A stretch of DNA of 64,000 nucleotides, from the NCBI RefSeq assembly GCF_017976235.1, contig NZ_JACVHC010000004.1, positions 170,699 to 234,698 of the forward strand, read 5' to 3'. The position numbers were made by a program, and so were the translations under genes. Within the stretch, counting starts at the first letter, position 1. Every line of letters begins with the position of its first letter. The notes under the pieces are model-generated. The model was given only the letters and a program-made list of their open reading frames with translations. It made no database searches and had not been told where the DNA came from. This DNA comes from Pseudomonas anatoliensis. Lineage in GTDB: Bacteria; Pseudomonadota; Gammaproteobacteria; Pseudomonadales; Pseudomonadaceae. This document shows positions 27,256 to 35,801 of this stretch, piece by piece.

Positions 27256-27885
27256 TCAGGCCTCGACCATGAACGGGGTCGGATCGCCACAACCGACGCG
27301 GACCACTTCAGGGTCGTCGCCGGTCAGGTCGATCACGGTGGAGGCCTTGATGCCGCCAAAACCGCCGTCGATGATCAGGTCCACTTGATGCTCAAGCAAT
27401 TGACGCATTTCGTATGGATCGGTCAGTGGATCTTCATCACCGGGCATGATCAGCGTCACGCTCATCAGCGGCTCGCCGAGCTCGGCCAGCAGCGCCAGCG
27501 CGATCGGATGGCTGGGAACGCGCAGACCAATGGTGCGCTTCTTCGGGTGCAGTAACAGGCGCGGCACTTCGCGGGTGGCGTTGAGAATGAAGGTGTACGG
27601 CCCCGGCAAATGCGCCTTGAGAATACGGAAGGTACCGGTGTCGATCTTGGCGTAGTTGCCCAGTTGCGACAGGTCGCTGCAGATCAGCGCGAAGTTGTGC
27701 TTTTCGTCGAGCTGACGCAGGCGTCGAACGCGCTCAATGGCCGTCTTGTCGCCGATTTGGCAACCGATGGCGTAGGAAGAGTCCGTTGGATAAATGACTA
27801 CCCCGCCCTTGCGGATGATTTCGACCGCCTGTTTGATCAGGCGCGCTTGCGGGTTTTCCGGATGTATCTGGAAAAATTGACTCAC
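27256..27885 (-). CDS. yciO: YciO, Sua5/YrdC/TsaC-like protein
   Basis: 209 residues from a GTG at 27885, which gives VSQFFQIHPENPQARLIKQA, the same start as E. coli YciO (MSQFFYIHPDNPQ). The open frame runs further upstream into the PHP gene and is not believed. YrdC-fold motifs: GGVVIYPTDSSYAIGCQ, LPGPYTFILNAT, KKRTIGLRVPSHPIA and SVTLIMPG. Relatives make threonylcarbamoyl-adenylate for tRNA t6A; YciO itself is a paralog with weak activity reported, so the role here is uncertain. Starts 13 bases after the PHP gene. Confidence 0.92.
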   Translation of the reverse strand: MSQFFQIHPENPQARLIKQAVEIIRKGGVVIYPTDSSYAIGCQIGDKTAIERVRRLRQLDEKHNFALICSDLSQLGNYAKIDTGTFRILKAHLPGPYTFILNATREVPRLLLHPKKRTIGLRVPSHPIALALLAELGEPLMSVTLIMPGDEDPLTDPYEMRQLLEHQVDLIIDGGFGGIKASTVIDLTGDDPEVVRVGCGDPTPFMVEA

Positions 27886-27898
27886 GTTCTCTACCTGT

Positions 27899-28762
27899 TC
27901 AGACGGCGGCAATAACTGTGTCATGTTTGAACCGACACCACAGGGGTGGAAGGTCCTCCGGAACCGGCCGGTACTGGCCGATCTCGGACCAACCTCCAGG
28001 GCCATGAAAATCACTGCCGGCGCTGACCAGCAGACCGAACTCACGGGCAAGGATTGCCAGGCTGCCCACCTGTTCCGCGGGCTGATGGCCATTGACCACC
28101 TCGATTGCATGCCCGCCTGCTTGAATATAGTCGGCAATCAGCTTTCGGCGTTTGCTGCGGGTGAAATCGTAGTGCCACGGATGCGCCAGGCTGACCCAGG
28201 CACCAGCAGCGCGCAGTGTGCCAACGGTGTCTTCAAGCGTTGGCCAGTGCTGCTTGACGTCGCCCAGCTTGCCGGCGCCGAGCCACTTGCGGAAGGCTTC
28301 GGCGCGATCCTTTACAAAACCTTCACGCACCATCCAGTCGGCGAAATGCGGACGGGCCGGGGCGTTGCCGCTGTCGCCCAGTTCCTGCTGGATCTGCCGG
28401 GCGCCATCAAGGGCACCGGGCATGCCCTTTAGGGCGAGCTTGCGGCTTATTTCTTCCGACCGCAGCCAGCGGCCATCGTGCAATTTGGCGATCGCCTCGA
28501 CCAACGGTGCAGCATTGACGTCGAAACCGTAACCCAACACATGAATGGTCGCCCCGCCCCATGTGCAGGACAACTCGACGCCGTTGACCAGTTGCATCCC
28601 CAGTTCGGTAGCGGCCGTGCGCGCTTCGGCGAGGCCTTCGAGGGTGTCGTGGTCGGTCAGGGCCAGGACTCGCACGCCGTTCTCGAACGCACGCGCAACC
28701 AGAACCGCAGGCGCCAGGGCGCCATCGGAGGCCGTGCTATGGCAGTGCAAATCAACATTCAC
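27899..28762 (-). CDS. PHP-domain phosphoesterase (YciV / RNase AM type)
   Basis: 287 residues from a GTG at 28762 (VNVDLHCHSTASDGALAP); the longer frame begins at a TTG with no ribosome site. PHP metal motifs are visible: DLHCHS, ALTDHDT, the AHP in VSLAHPWHYD, and SAGSDFHGP. E. coli YciV is a 3',5'-nucleotide phosphatase that also trims 5' ends of RNA. First gene of the YciV-YciO-ScpA-ScpB run, divergent from yciB with only 87 bases between the starts. Confidence 0.9.
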   Translation of the reverse strand: MNVDLHCHSTASDGALAPAVLVARAFENGVRVLALTDHDTLEGLAEARTAATELGMQLVNGVELSCTWGGATIHVLGYGFDVNAAPLVEAIAKLHDGRWLRSEEISRKLALKGMPGALDGARQIQQELGDSGNAPARPHFADWMVREGFVKDRAEAFRKWLGAGKLGDVKQHWPTLEDTVGTLRAAGAWVSLAHPWHYDFTRSKRRKLIADYIQAGGHAIEVVNGHQPAEQVGSLAILAREFGLLVSAGSDFHGPGGWSEIGQYRPVPEDLPPLWCRFKHDTVIAAV

Positions 28763-28849
28763 GGGGAGTTGTAACCTCAAATCAGCGGGCGCTATCGCGC
28801 GCCCATATGTTTGTTATTATGCCGCCACATCCAGCTTCTGGCTCTCACT

Positions 28850-29446
28850 GTGAAACAATTCATCGATTTCATCCCGCTTTTGCTGTTCTTCATCGTTTAC
28901 AAACTTGATCCACGGGTCGTCGACATCGCTGGCCATGAGGTGACTGTAGGCGGTATTTACAGCGCCACCGCGATGCTGATCATCAGCTCCCTGGTGGTCT
29001 ACGGCGCGCTTTTCATCCAACAGCGCAAGCTGGAAAAGAGCCAATGGCTGACCCTGATCGCCTGCCTCGTGTTCGGCAGCCTGACGCTGGCCTTCCACAG
29101 CGAGACCTTCCTGAAATGGAAAGCCCCGGTGGTCAACTGGCTGTTCGCCGTCGCCTTCATCGGCAGCCACTTCATCGGTGACCGCCTGCTGATCAAACGC
29201 ATCATGGGCCACGCGCTGACCCTGCCGGATCCGGTCTGGACCCGTCTGAACATCGCCTGGATCGCCTTTTTCCTGTTCTGCGGGGCCGCCAACCTGTTCG
29301 TCGCCTTTACCTTCCAGAGCATCTGGGTGGACTTCAAGGTGTTCGGCAGCCTGGGCATGACCGTGCTGTTCCTGGTCGCACAGGGCATTTACCTGTCCCG
29401 TCACCTGCATGACGCCGATACCACAACACCAAAAACCGAGGACTGA
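28850..29446 (+). CDS. yciB: Inner membrane septation protein YciB
   Basis: 198 residues from GTG at 28850 ([19 protein letters not shown]), the usual start of this family. About five membrane segments; family signature around [20 protein letters not shown] and [18 protein letters not shown]. YciB (IspZ/septation protein A) is an inner-membrane protein tied to cell envelope growth and division. It is followed by the YciI gene after one base and faces the PHP gene divergently. Confidence 0.93.
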   Translation: MKQFIDFIPLLLFFIVYKLDPRVVDIAGHEVTVGGIYSATAMLIISSLVVYGALFIQQRKLEKSQWLTLIACLVFGSLTLAFHSETFLKWKAPVVNWLFAVAFIGSHFIGDRLLIKRIMGHALTLPDPVWTRLNIAWIAFFLFCGAANLFVAFTFQSIWVDFKVFGSLGMTVLFLVAQGIYLSRHLHDADTTTPKTED

Positions 29447-29447
29447 C

Positions 29448-29747
29448 ATGCTCTACGCCATCATTGCCACCGACGTCGCCAATTCACTGGAAGCTCGCCT
29501 GGCCGCGCGCCCTGCGCATCTGGAACGCCTGCAAGTGCTCAAGGGCGAGGGCCGCATCGTATTGGCCGGCCCGCACCCGGCCGTCGACAGCAATGATCCA
29601 GGCGCAGCGGGTTTCACCGGCAGCCTGATCGTCGCCGAGTTCGACTCCCTGAGCGCCGCACAAGCCTGGGCAGATGCCGATCCGTACATCGCGGCAGGCG
29701 TTTATGCCAACGTGGTCGTGAAGCCGTTCAAGCAAGTCCTGCCCTAA
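29448..29747 (+). CDS. yciI: YciI family protein
   Basis: 99 residues, [20 protein letters not shown]. The YciI fold is a small ferredoxin-like dimer with a conserved His/Asp pair, seen here as RPAHLERLQ and [19 protein letters not shown]. Role is not known in general; E. coli YciI has weak cis-enol-lactone hydrolase activity reported. One base separates it from yciB, so it is co-transcribed. Confidence 0.92.
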   Translation: MLYAIIATDVANSLEARLAARPAHLERLQVLKGEGRIVLAGPHPAVDSNDPGAAGFTGSLIVAEFDSLSAAQAWADADPYIAAGVYANVVVKPFKQVLP

Positions 29748-29779
29748 CGCTGAGTCAGGCCCTTACAGGATTGCTGTGA

Positions 29780-29867
29780 CAAAGGGGATTCCTTTGGCAA
29801 GGGAGAGCCCTGTTGCAAAGGGGATTCCTTTGGCAAGGGAGAGCCCTGTTGCAAAGGGGATTCCTGT
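29780..29867. repeat. 36-base tandem repeat, 2.4 copies
   Basis: The unit starts CAAAGGGGATTCCTTTGGCA and is repeated at 29780 and 29816 without change; a third partial copy starts at 29852 and merges into the palindromic element that follows. Confidence 0.85.
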
Positions 29868-29998
29868 GGTGAGGGGATTTATCCCCGATGGGTGGCGAAG
29901 CCGCCCCAAAAGCCATTCGATGCGGTGTGCCTGACACACCGCATACTCCTTTTTCAGGACTGCTTCGCAGCCCATCGGGGATAAATCCCCTCGCCACA
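29865..29998. repeat. Palindromic intergenic element with inner hairpin
   Basis: A left arm (GTGAGGGGATTTATCCCCGA...) and its inverse on the right (GGGGATAAATCCCCTCGCCAC), each about 36 bases, enclose a perfect hairpin ATGCGGTGTG / CACACCGCAT at 29920-29944. To the right, until about 30110, follow loose repeats of CACCAAGTCACCTG-like units. No gene is seen in 29748-30232. Confidence 0.8.
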
Positions 29999-30232
29999 AA
30001 GTCACCTGCACCATCAATTCCCTTGCACCACCAAGTCACCTGCACCACAAAGTCACCTGCACCCCCAAGTCCCTTGCCCTGCCAAGCCCCCTGCATCACA
30101 AAATCACCAGCACCAAAAACACGTCTGCTCCGGCGCAATGAACCTTCCTGGTTCCTGCAGCTCTCAATCGCTCATTATTCTCGTTTGCCTGCCGACAACC
30201 TGCCCAATATCCATTTGGAAACAGGTGTCGCG

Positions 30233-30643
30233 ATGCGCAAGGGTCCGTTGTGTCTGATGTTGGTCACGTTGTCGATCATGGCGCCCGCCCATGGTGATGA
30301 AACCACCGAAGGCGGCAGCTCCACGCCATTGTCATTAAGTGCCGGCAGCCAGATCACCGAGTTGCAACAGCGCCTCAAAACAAGCGAGCAGCAGCGGGAA
30401 GAACTGAGCAAACAACTGCAAAATGCCGACAACCAACGTGAAAGCGCTCAGTTCGCCCGGTTGCGCCAAGAGAACCAGCGCCTCAAGCTGCAACTCAAGG
30501 AAGCCCAGGCCAGCCCGCTGCCGCGCTTGTTGACCGATCAGCAGCAGTGGTTCGTCACTGGCGCCGGAGTAGCGCTATTGGCGCTGCTCTGCGGTATCTT
30601 TGCCAGTGGCGCAAGCCGAAAACGTCGGCAATGGTTAAATTGA
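30233..30643 (+). CDS. Membrane-anchored coiled-coil protein next to Cpx-like regulator
   Basis: 136 residues from ATG at 30233 (ribosome site AGGTG). Signal peptide MRKGPLCLMLVTLSIMAPAHG, then a long coiled coil (about 42-95: ITELQQRLKTSEQQREELSK and following QxxN/R-rich heptads), then one C-terminal membrane segment (WFVTGAGVALLALLCGIFA) and a basic end SRKRRQWLN. This is the layout of the SH3-and-anchor proteins (YgiM type) without the SH3 part. The next gene, a response regulator, starts seven bases later, so it is probably part of the envelope-stress locus. Confidence 0.8.
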   Translation: MRKGPLCLMLVTLSIMAPAHGDETTEGGSSTPLSLSAGSQITELQQRLKTSEQQREELSKQLQNADNQRESAQFARLRQENQRLKLQLKEAQASPLPRLLTDQQQWFVTGAGVALLALLCGIFASGASRKRRQWLN

Positions 30644-30650
30644 GTGAGTC

Positions 30651-31328
30651 ATGAGCGAGCTGTTAATTATTGATGATGACCAGGAGCTGTGTGAGCTCCT
30701 GAGCAGTTGGCTGAGCCAGGAAGGCTTCCAGGTACGTGCCTGCCACGATGGCCAGAGCGCCCGCAAGGCCTTGGCCGAAGCGGCCCCGGCGGCAGTGGTG
30801 CTGGACGTGATGCTGCCCGATGGCAGCGGTCTGGAACTGCTCAAGCAATTGCGCAACGATCACGCCGATCTGCCGGTGTTGATGCTCTCGGCCCGTGGCG
30901 AACCGCTGGACCGGATCCTCGGTCTGGAACTGGGCGCTGACGACTACCTGGCAAAACCGTGTGATCCGCGTGAGCTGACCGCTCGCCTGCGCGCCGTACT
31001 GCGCCGCAGCCACCCGGCCGCCGTGTCGACGCAGCTTGAGCTGGGCGACTTGAGTTTCAGCCCGGTGCGCGGCGTGGTCAGCATCGACGAGAAAGAACTG
31101 ACCCTCACCGTTTCCGAAAGCCGTCTGCTCGAAGCGTTGCTCAAGCAACCCGGCGAGCCGCTGGACAAACAGGAACTGGCGCAGATCGCCCTCGGCCGCA
31201 AGCTGACCCTGTACGACCGCAGCCTCGACATGCACGTCAGCAACCTGCGCAAAAAAATCGGCCCGCACCCCGACGGTCGCCCGCGCATCGTTGCCCTGCG
31301 CAGCCGCGGTTACTTCTACTGCCTCTGA
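30651..31328 (+). CDS. cpxR: CpxR-like response regulator (OmpR family)
   Basis: 225 residues. Receiver domain (1-118) with IIDDDQELCELLSSWL, phosphorylation aspartate in VVLDVMLPDGSG (Asp51) and lysine in LAKPCDP; OmpR-type winged helix (about 128-225) with LTVSESRLLEALLKQPGEPL, and the recognition region YDRSLDMHVSNLRKKIG. Best fit is CpxR; the downstream Spy/CpxP-like gene and CpxA-like kinase in the same cluster support this, as in the P. aeruginosa PA3204-PA3206 region (from memory). Confidence 0.88.
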   Translation: MSELLIIDDDQELCELLSSWLSQEGFQVRACHDGQSARKALAEAAPAAVVLDVMLPDGSGLELLKQLRNDHADLPVLMLSARGEPLDRILGLELGADDYLAKPCDPRELTARLRAVLRRSHPAAVSTQLELGDLSFSPVRGVVSIDEKELTLTVSESRLLEALLKQPGEPLDKQELAQIALGRKLTLYDRSLDMHVSNLRKKIGPHPDGRPRIVALRSRGYFYCL

Positions 31329-31366
31329 CCTCCACAAACGAGGATGCTCGATAAAACGACGTCCCC

Positions 31367-31451
31367 TGTAGGAGCTGCCGAAGGCTGCGATCTTTTGATC
31401 TTGTTTGTGAAAAGCAAAATCAAAAGATCGCAGCCTTCGGCAGCTCCTACA
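31367..31451. repeat. REP pair (TGTAGGAGCTGC family)
   Basis: TGTAGGAGCTGCCGAAGGCT and AGCCTTCGGCAGCTCCTACA inverted around an AT-rich centre with matching GATCTTTTGAT parts. It separates cpxR from the chaperone gene and its CpxR-like box. Confidence 0.85.
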
Positions 31452-31486
31452 CAGGGGGATGTTTGTAAGGCTGATGACAAATCGTG

Positions 31487-31502
31487 TTTACCCAAGCTTT
31501 AC
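31487..31502 (-). promoter_or_regulatory. Candidate CpxR box upstream of the Spy-like gene
   Basis: On the minus strand GTAAAGCTTGGGTAAA: two GTAAA half-sites spaced six bases (consensus spacing five). It lies 83 bases before the ATG of the Spy-like gene and downstream of cpxR, where autoregulation would be expected. Confidence 0.4.
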
Positions 31503-31584
31503 ATAGCGCTGACCGCCGCTGACCTTGATCTGCGTAATCTGAACTCATCCGGAACGTACCGGGAACGAGACAAGGAGATACACC

Positions 31585-32034
31585 ATGCGCAAGACTCTTA
31601 TCGCTCTGATGTTCGCTGCCGCTCTGCCAACCGTCGCCATGGCCATGCCGCAAGACGGCGGTCCGATGGGTGGCCCGCTCGACGGCCCACGCCACGGCGG
31701 TCAGATGCACGGCATGCACGGCAAAGGCCCGTACAGCCAACTCGACCTGTCCCGCGAACAACGCGAGCAGATCCGCAAGATCATGGGCGAGCAGATGCAC
31801 GAGCGTAAGCAAGTGGTCGACAAGTACCTGGAAAAACTCTCGCCGGCTGACCAGAAAGCCATGAAGGACGAGGTGGCGGCCAATCACAAGAAAGCCGAGG
31901 CCGATGTCCGCGCCGTGCTGAAACCGGATCAACAGAAGAAATTCGACGAGATTCAGAAGAAAAAGGCCGAGCGTCGCGCCGAATGGGCTGAGTTCAAGGC
32001 GTGGAAAGCGCAACAGCCGCAAAAAGCGCAATAA
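31585..32034 (+). CDS. Spy/CpxP-like periplasmic chaperone (LTXXQ family)
   Basis: 149 residues. Signal peptide MRKTLIALMFAAALPTVAMA, a His/Gly/Met-rich stretch (GGPMGGPLDGPRHGGQMHGM) that may bind metal, then a charged helical body (LDLSREQREQIRKIMGEQMH, VLKPDQQKKFDEIQKKKAE) with the two LTxxQ-like motifs read here as LSREQ and LKPDQ. Spy/CpxP proteins bind misfolded periplasmic proteins and, in E. coli, damp the CpxA kinase. Good ribosome site (AAGGAG). A terminator follows. Confidence 0.88.
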   Translation: MRKTLIALMFAAALPTVAMAMPQDGGPMGGPLDGPRHGGQMHGMHGKGPYSQLDLSREQREQIRKIMGEQMHERKQVVDKYLEKLSPADQKAMKDEVAANHKKAEADVRAVLKPDQQKKFDEIQKKKAERRAEWAEFKAWKAQQPQKAQ

Positions 32035-32046
32035 TGTTTTAACCAC

Positions 32047-32074
32047 AGGCCCGACGGCTAACACCGTCGGGCCT
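32047..32074 (+). terminator. Hairpin terminator after the Spy-like gene
   Basis: AGGCCCGACGG / CCGTCGGGCCT, 12 bases after the stop codon; the T run is short. Confidence 0.7.
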
Positions 32075-32090
32075 GTTCACATCCGCCCCC

Positions 32091-32175
32091 TGCAGGAGCT
32101 GCGGCACGCTGCGATCTTTTGATTCTGCTTTTGAAAAACAAGATCAAAAGATCGCAGCGTGCCGCAGCGCCTACA
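32091..32175. repeat. REP pair (TGCAGGAGCTGCGGCACGC variant)
   Basis: TGCAGGAGCTGCGGCACGCT and the inverse AGCGTGCCGCAGCGCCTACA; the same CGGCACG variant is found at 12976. Confidence 0.85.
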
Positions 32176-32204
32176 GGGGTTACGCGTTTGATTGAGGATT
32201 TTCT

Positions 32205-33545
32205 GTGCGGTCACTGTTCTGGCGTATTCTCGCAAGCTTCTGGCTGGCCATTGCTCTGGTTGCCGGGCTGTCCATTCTGTTGGGGCACATGCTCAATCAG
32301 GACGCGTGGATCCTCAGTCGCCATCCGGGCCTCAACACCCTCGCGGCTGAGTGGACGCAGAGCTACGAAGCACAAGGCGAAGAAGCCGCTCAGGACATCC
32401 TCCAGCAACGCAAACGCCAGTACCACATCGACGTTCAAGTGCTGAACGAAAGCGGGGACCCGGTGGTGCGCGGTACCTTTCCCCGTCGCGCCGCAGCCTT
32501 CGAAGCCCGCCAGAACAACGATGACCGACGCCTGCCGTGGCGGCGCCTGACCGATGAGTTCACCAGTGAAAAAACCGGTGACACCTACCTGTTCATCTAC
32601 CGCATCCCACACCCCGAACTCGACTCCTGGCACCGCGAAAGCCTGCTCTGGCCATTGAGTGCGCTGGGCATTGCGCTGGTGGTACTGACCCTGTTCAGCT
32701 TGCTGGTGACTTTCTCCATCACACGTCCGCTCAGCCGTTTGCGCGGCGCGGTGCATGATCTGGGGCAGGCTACTTATCAGCAGAACAGCCTGGCCAAACT
32801 GGCCAACCGTCGAGATGAGTTCGGCGTCCTCGCCAACGACTTCAACCGCATGGGTGCGCGCCTGCAAAGCCTGATCGGCAGTCAGCGTCAGTTGTTGCGC
32901 GACGTCTCTCATGAACTGCGTTCTCCGCTGGCGCGGCTGCGAATTGCCTTGGCACTGGCAGAACGGGCCAATCCTGAAGAACGCGAAAAACTCTGGCCCC
33001 GACTGACCCGCGAGTGCGATCGCCTGGAAGCGCTGATCAGTGAAATTCTGGTGCTCGCACGGGTCGATGCCGACAACGCCAGCGCTGAAGACGTGGATTT
33101 GAATACGTTGCTGAGCGCCCTGCAAAAGGATGCGCAGTTGGCATCGCCGGAACAGACCGTACGATTGGATATCGAGCCGCAGTTGAGTCTGAAAGGCTGG
33201 CCGACCATGATCGAGCGCGCCGTGGACAACCTGCTACGCAATGCGCAGCGCTTCAATCCGCAGGGTCAGCCGATTGAAATGCAGGCCTCGCGTCAGGGTG
33301 AGCGGATTGTGGTCAGTGTGCGCGATCATGGCCCGGGGGTTCAGGCCGAACACCTGAGTCAGTTGGGTGAGCCGTTTTATCGAGCGCCGGGGCAGACGGC
33401 GGCGGGTCATGGGCTGGGCCTGGCGATTGCACGGCGTGCGGCGGAGCGGCATGGCGGAAGTCTGGTGCTGGCCAATCATCCTGACGGCGGGTTTGTGGCC
33501 AGTCTGGAATTGCCGTTGGTGCCGGGCGCTGTCGTCCAGCCCTGA
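32205..33545 (+). CDS. cpxA: CpxA-like sensor histidine kinase
   Basis: 446 residues from GTG at 32205 (ribosome site GAGGA). Membrane segment 1 about 4-26, periplasmic sensor domain about 27-148, segment 2 about 149-170, HAMP (SITRPLSRLRGAVHDLG), then the phospho-accepting histidine in RDVSHELRSPLARLRIALA and an ATP-binding domain with NAQRFNPQGQ, DHGPGVQ and GHGLGLAIARRA. Pairs with the CpxR-like regulator upstream; the Spy-like gene between them is a likely target. The Cpx system responds to envelope protein damage. Confidence 0.88.
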   Translation: MRSLFWRILASFWLAIALVAGLSILLGHMLNQDAWILSRHPGLNTLAAEWTQSYEAQGEEAAQDILQQRKRQYHIDVQVLNESGDPVVRGTFPRRAAAFEARQNNDDRRLPWRRLTDEFTSEKTGDTYLFIYRIPHPELDSWHRESLLWPLSALGIALVVLTLFSLLVTFSITRPLSRLRGAVHDLGQATYQQNSLAKLANRRDEFGVLANDFNRMGARLQSLIGSQRQLLRDVSHELRSPLARLRIALALAERANPEEREKLWPRLTRECDRLEALISEILVLARVDADNASAEDVDLNTLLSALQKDAQLASPEQTVRLDIEPQLSLKGWPTMIERAVDNLLRNAQRFNPQGQPIEMQASRQGERIVVSVRDHGPGVQAEHLSQLGEPFYRAPGQTAAGHGLGLAIARRAAERHGGSLVLANHPDGGFVASLELPLVPGAVVQP

Positions 33546-33553
33546 TTAAAACC

Positions 33554-33643
33554 TGTAGGAGTGAGCCTGCTCGCGATTGCGGTGTGTCAGCCCGTACAAA
33601 AGGTGACTGAAACAGCGCGATCGCGAGCAGGCTCACTCCTACA
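33554..33643. repeat. REP pair (TGTAGGAGTGAGC family)
   Basis: TGTAGGAGTGAGCCTGCTCGC and GCGAGCAGGCTCACTCCTACA around a loop of about 45 bases; same family as 14657-14746. It lies between the convergent kinase and nitroreductase genes. Confidence 0.85.
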
Positions 33644-33658
33644 GATGATCGGGGTGTG

Positions 33659-34225
33659 TCAGGAACTGGCAGGCCAAGCGCTGACAAACTCGGCCAGATC
33701 AACCTTCTCCGCCACCCGCGGCTCTTTCTGCGGTGTGCCGAGGTACAGGAACGCAATCACCTCCTCGCCCTCTACCAACCCCAAGCCTTTCGCTACATGC
33801 TGCGAATACGCCAGATCCCCGGTGCGCCAGACTGCACCAATCCCCTGCGCATACGCCGCCAGCAAAATCCCGTGAGCCGCACACCCGGCTGCCAGCAACT
33901 GCTCGGCCTTCGGGTACTTGACGTGTTCCTGCAGTTTGGCGATCACCACAACCACCAGCGGCGCACGCAGCGGGCCGTTGCGCGCCTTGTCGATCATGGC
34001 TTCGGTGATTTCGCCTTCCTGCTTTTGCGCAGCTTCAGCCAACAGTTCGCCCATCTGCTCGCGCGCAGCGCCTTCGACGGTCAAAAAGCGATACGGCTGC
34101 AAGTGCCCGTGATCCGGCGCACGTAACGCGGCGGCAAACAGGGCTTCGCGCTGCTGCGCGGTGGGGGCCGGTTCGACCAGTCGTGGAACGGAAACACGGT
34201 TGAGCAAAGCGTCGAGAGCCTGCAT
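33659..34225 (-). CDS. Nitroreductase family protein (YdjA type)
   Basis: 188 residues, small FMN-dependent nitroreductase fold of the YdjA group. FMN-site features: AALRAPDHGHLQPYRFLTV near the N-terminus, AAGCAAHGILLAAYAQGIG with AVWRTGDLA in the middle, and IAFLYLGTPQKEPR at the end. E. coli YdjA reduces nitroaromatics weakly and its true substrate is not known. The gene stands alone on the minus strand between a REP pair and trkH. Confidence 0.88.
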   Translation of the reverse strand: MQALDALLNRVSVPRLVEPAPTAQQREALFAAALRAPDHGHLQPYRFLTVEGAAREQMGELLAEAAQKQEGEITEAMIDKARNGPLRAPLVVVVIAKLQEHVKYPKAEQLLAAGCAAHGILLAAYAQGIGAVWRTGDLAYSQHVAKGLGLVEGEEVIAFLYLGTPQKEPRVAEKVDLAEFVSAWPASS

Positions 34226-34346
34226 CGGCCACCTCCTGAAAAAAATATGCGGCTATTCTAGCGGTATCTGCCAAAAGGATGCCGGTTTACATGCCCTGCC
34301 CCACGGGTAGAATGGCGCCCTTCCCCTATCAGCCCGAGCAGACTTC

Positions 34347-35801
34347 ATGGCGTTGCCGACCTTACGGATCATTGGTTTCATCATCGGCATCTTCCTGATC
34401 ACTCTGGCAATTGCCATGGTCGTGCCGATGGCCACCCTGGTGATTTTCGACCGCACCGGCGATCTGCCGTCGTTCCTCTGGGCGAGCATGATCACCTTCG
34501 TTGCCGGCCTCGCACTGGTGATTCCGGGTCGTCCGGAACACATTCACCTGCGCCCGCGTGACATGTACCTGCTGACCGTCAGCAGTTGGCTGGTGGTGTG
34601 TATTTTTGCCGCGCTGCCGTTCCTGCTGACTCAGCACATCAGCTACACCGACTCGTTTTTTGAAAGCATGTCCGGCATTACCGCGACCGGCGCTACCGTG
34701 CTTAACGGCCTCGACAACATGTCCCCCGGGATTCTGATGTGGCGTTCGCTGCTGCACTGGATTGGCGGCATCGGCTTTATCGGCATGGCCGTCGCGATTC
34801 TGCCGCTGCTGCGAATTGGTGGCATGCGCCTGTTCCAGACCGAATCGTCGGATCGCTCGGAAAAGGTCATGCCCCGCTCGCACATGGTGGCGCGGCTGAT
34901 CGTGGGGGCGTATGTCGGCATCACCATCCTCGGCAGCCTGGCGTTCTGGTGGGCCGGGATGAGCCTGTTCGACGCTATCAATCATGCGATGTCGGCTATT
35001 TCCACGGGTGGATTCTCGACCTCCGACCAATCCCTGGCCAAGTGGACGCAACCGGCGGTGCACTGGGTGGCGATCGTCATCATGATTCTCGGCAGCCTGC
35101 CGTTCACCCTGTACGTGGCGACGATGCGCGGCAATCGCCAAGCGTTGATCAAGGATCAGCAGGTGCAGGGCATGCTGGCGATGTTGCTGGTGACCTGGCT
35201 GGTGCTCGGCACCTGGTACTGGTGGACGACCCAACTGCATTGGCTGGATGCGCTGCGCCATGTGGCGCTGAACGTGACGTCAGTGCTGACCACCACCGGT
35301 TTTGCCCTCGGCGACTACAGCCTGTGGGGCAACTTCTCGTTGATGTTGTTCTTCTATCTGGGTTTTGTCGGCGGCTGCTCCGGGTCGACGGCGGGCGGGA
35401 TCAAGATCTTCCGCTTCCAGGTCGCCTACATCCTGCTCAAGGCCAACCTTAATCAGCTGATCCATCCCCGTGCGGTGATCAAGCAGAAGTACAACGGTCA
35501 CCGGCTCGACGAAGAGATCGTGCGTTCGATTCTGACGTTTTCGTTCTTCTTCGCCATCACCATCTGCGTGATCGCCCTGCTCCTGTCGCTGCTGGGCGTG
35601 GACTGGATGACCGCGCTGACCGGCGCCGCCAGCACCGTGTCTGGCGTTGGCCCCGGCCTTGGCGAGACCATTGGCCCGGCGGGCAACTTCGCCACCCTGC
35701 CGGATGCCGCGAAGTGGATCCTGTCGGCCGGCATGCTGCTCGGCCGACTGGAAATCATTACGGTGTTTGTACTGTGTATACCGGCCTTTTGGCGTCACTG
35801 A
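34347..35801 (+). CDS. trkH: Trk potassium uptake channel TrkH
   Basis: 484 residues, typical TrkH length. Four pore-loop repeats are visible: SGITATGATVLNG, ISTGGFSTSD, SVLTTTGFALGDY and STVSGVGPGLGE, each with the Gly of the potassium filter. Ten or so membrane segments. TrkH imports potassium across the inner membrane with the TrkA regulator (gene not in the window). Its last 44 bases overlap the convergent AraC-type gene. Confidence 0.94.
   Translation: MALPTLRIIGFIIGIFLITLAIAMVVPMATLVIFDRTGDLPSFLWASMITFVAGLALVIPGRPEHIHLRPRDMYLLTVSSWLVVCIFAALPFLLTQHISYTDSFFESMSGITATGATVLNGLDNMSPGILMWRSLLHWIGGIGFIGMAVAILPLLRIGGMRLFQTESSDRSEKVMPRSHMVARLIVGAYVGITILGSLAFWWAGMSLFDAINHAMSAISTGGFSTSDQSLAKWTQPAVHWVAIVIMILGSLPFTLYVATMRGNRQALIKDQQVQGMLAMLLVTWLVLGTWYWWTTQLHWLDALRHVALNVTSVLTTTGFALGDYSLWGNFSLMLFFYLGFVGGCSGSTAGGIKIFRFQVAYILLKANLNQLIHPRAVIKQKYNGHRLDEEIVRSILTFSFFFAITICVIALLLSLLGVDWMTALTGAASTVSGVGPGLGETIGPAGNFATLPDAAKWILSAGMLLGRLEIITVFVLCIPAFWRH

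Noticed and set aside
29888..30232. Upstream extension of the coiled-coil protein frame
   Set aside because: The stretch encodes only repeat-derived sequence; the ATG at 30233 has a ribosome site and starts a clean signal peptide.
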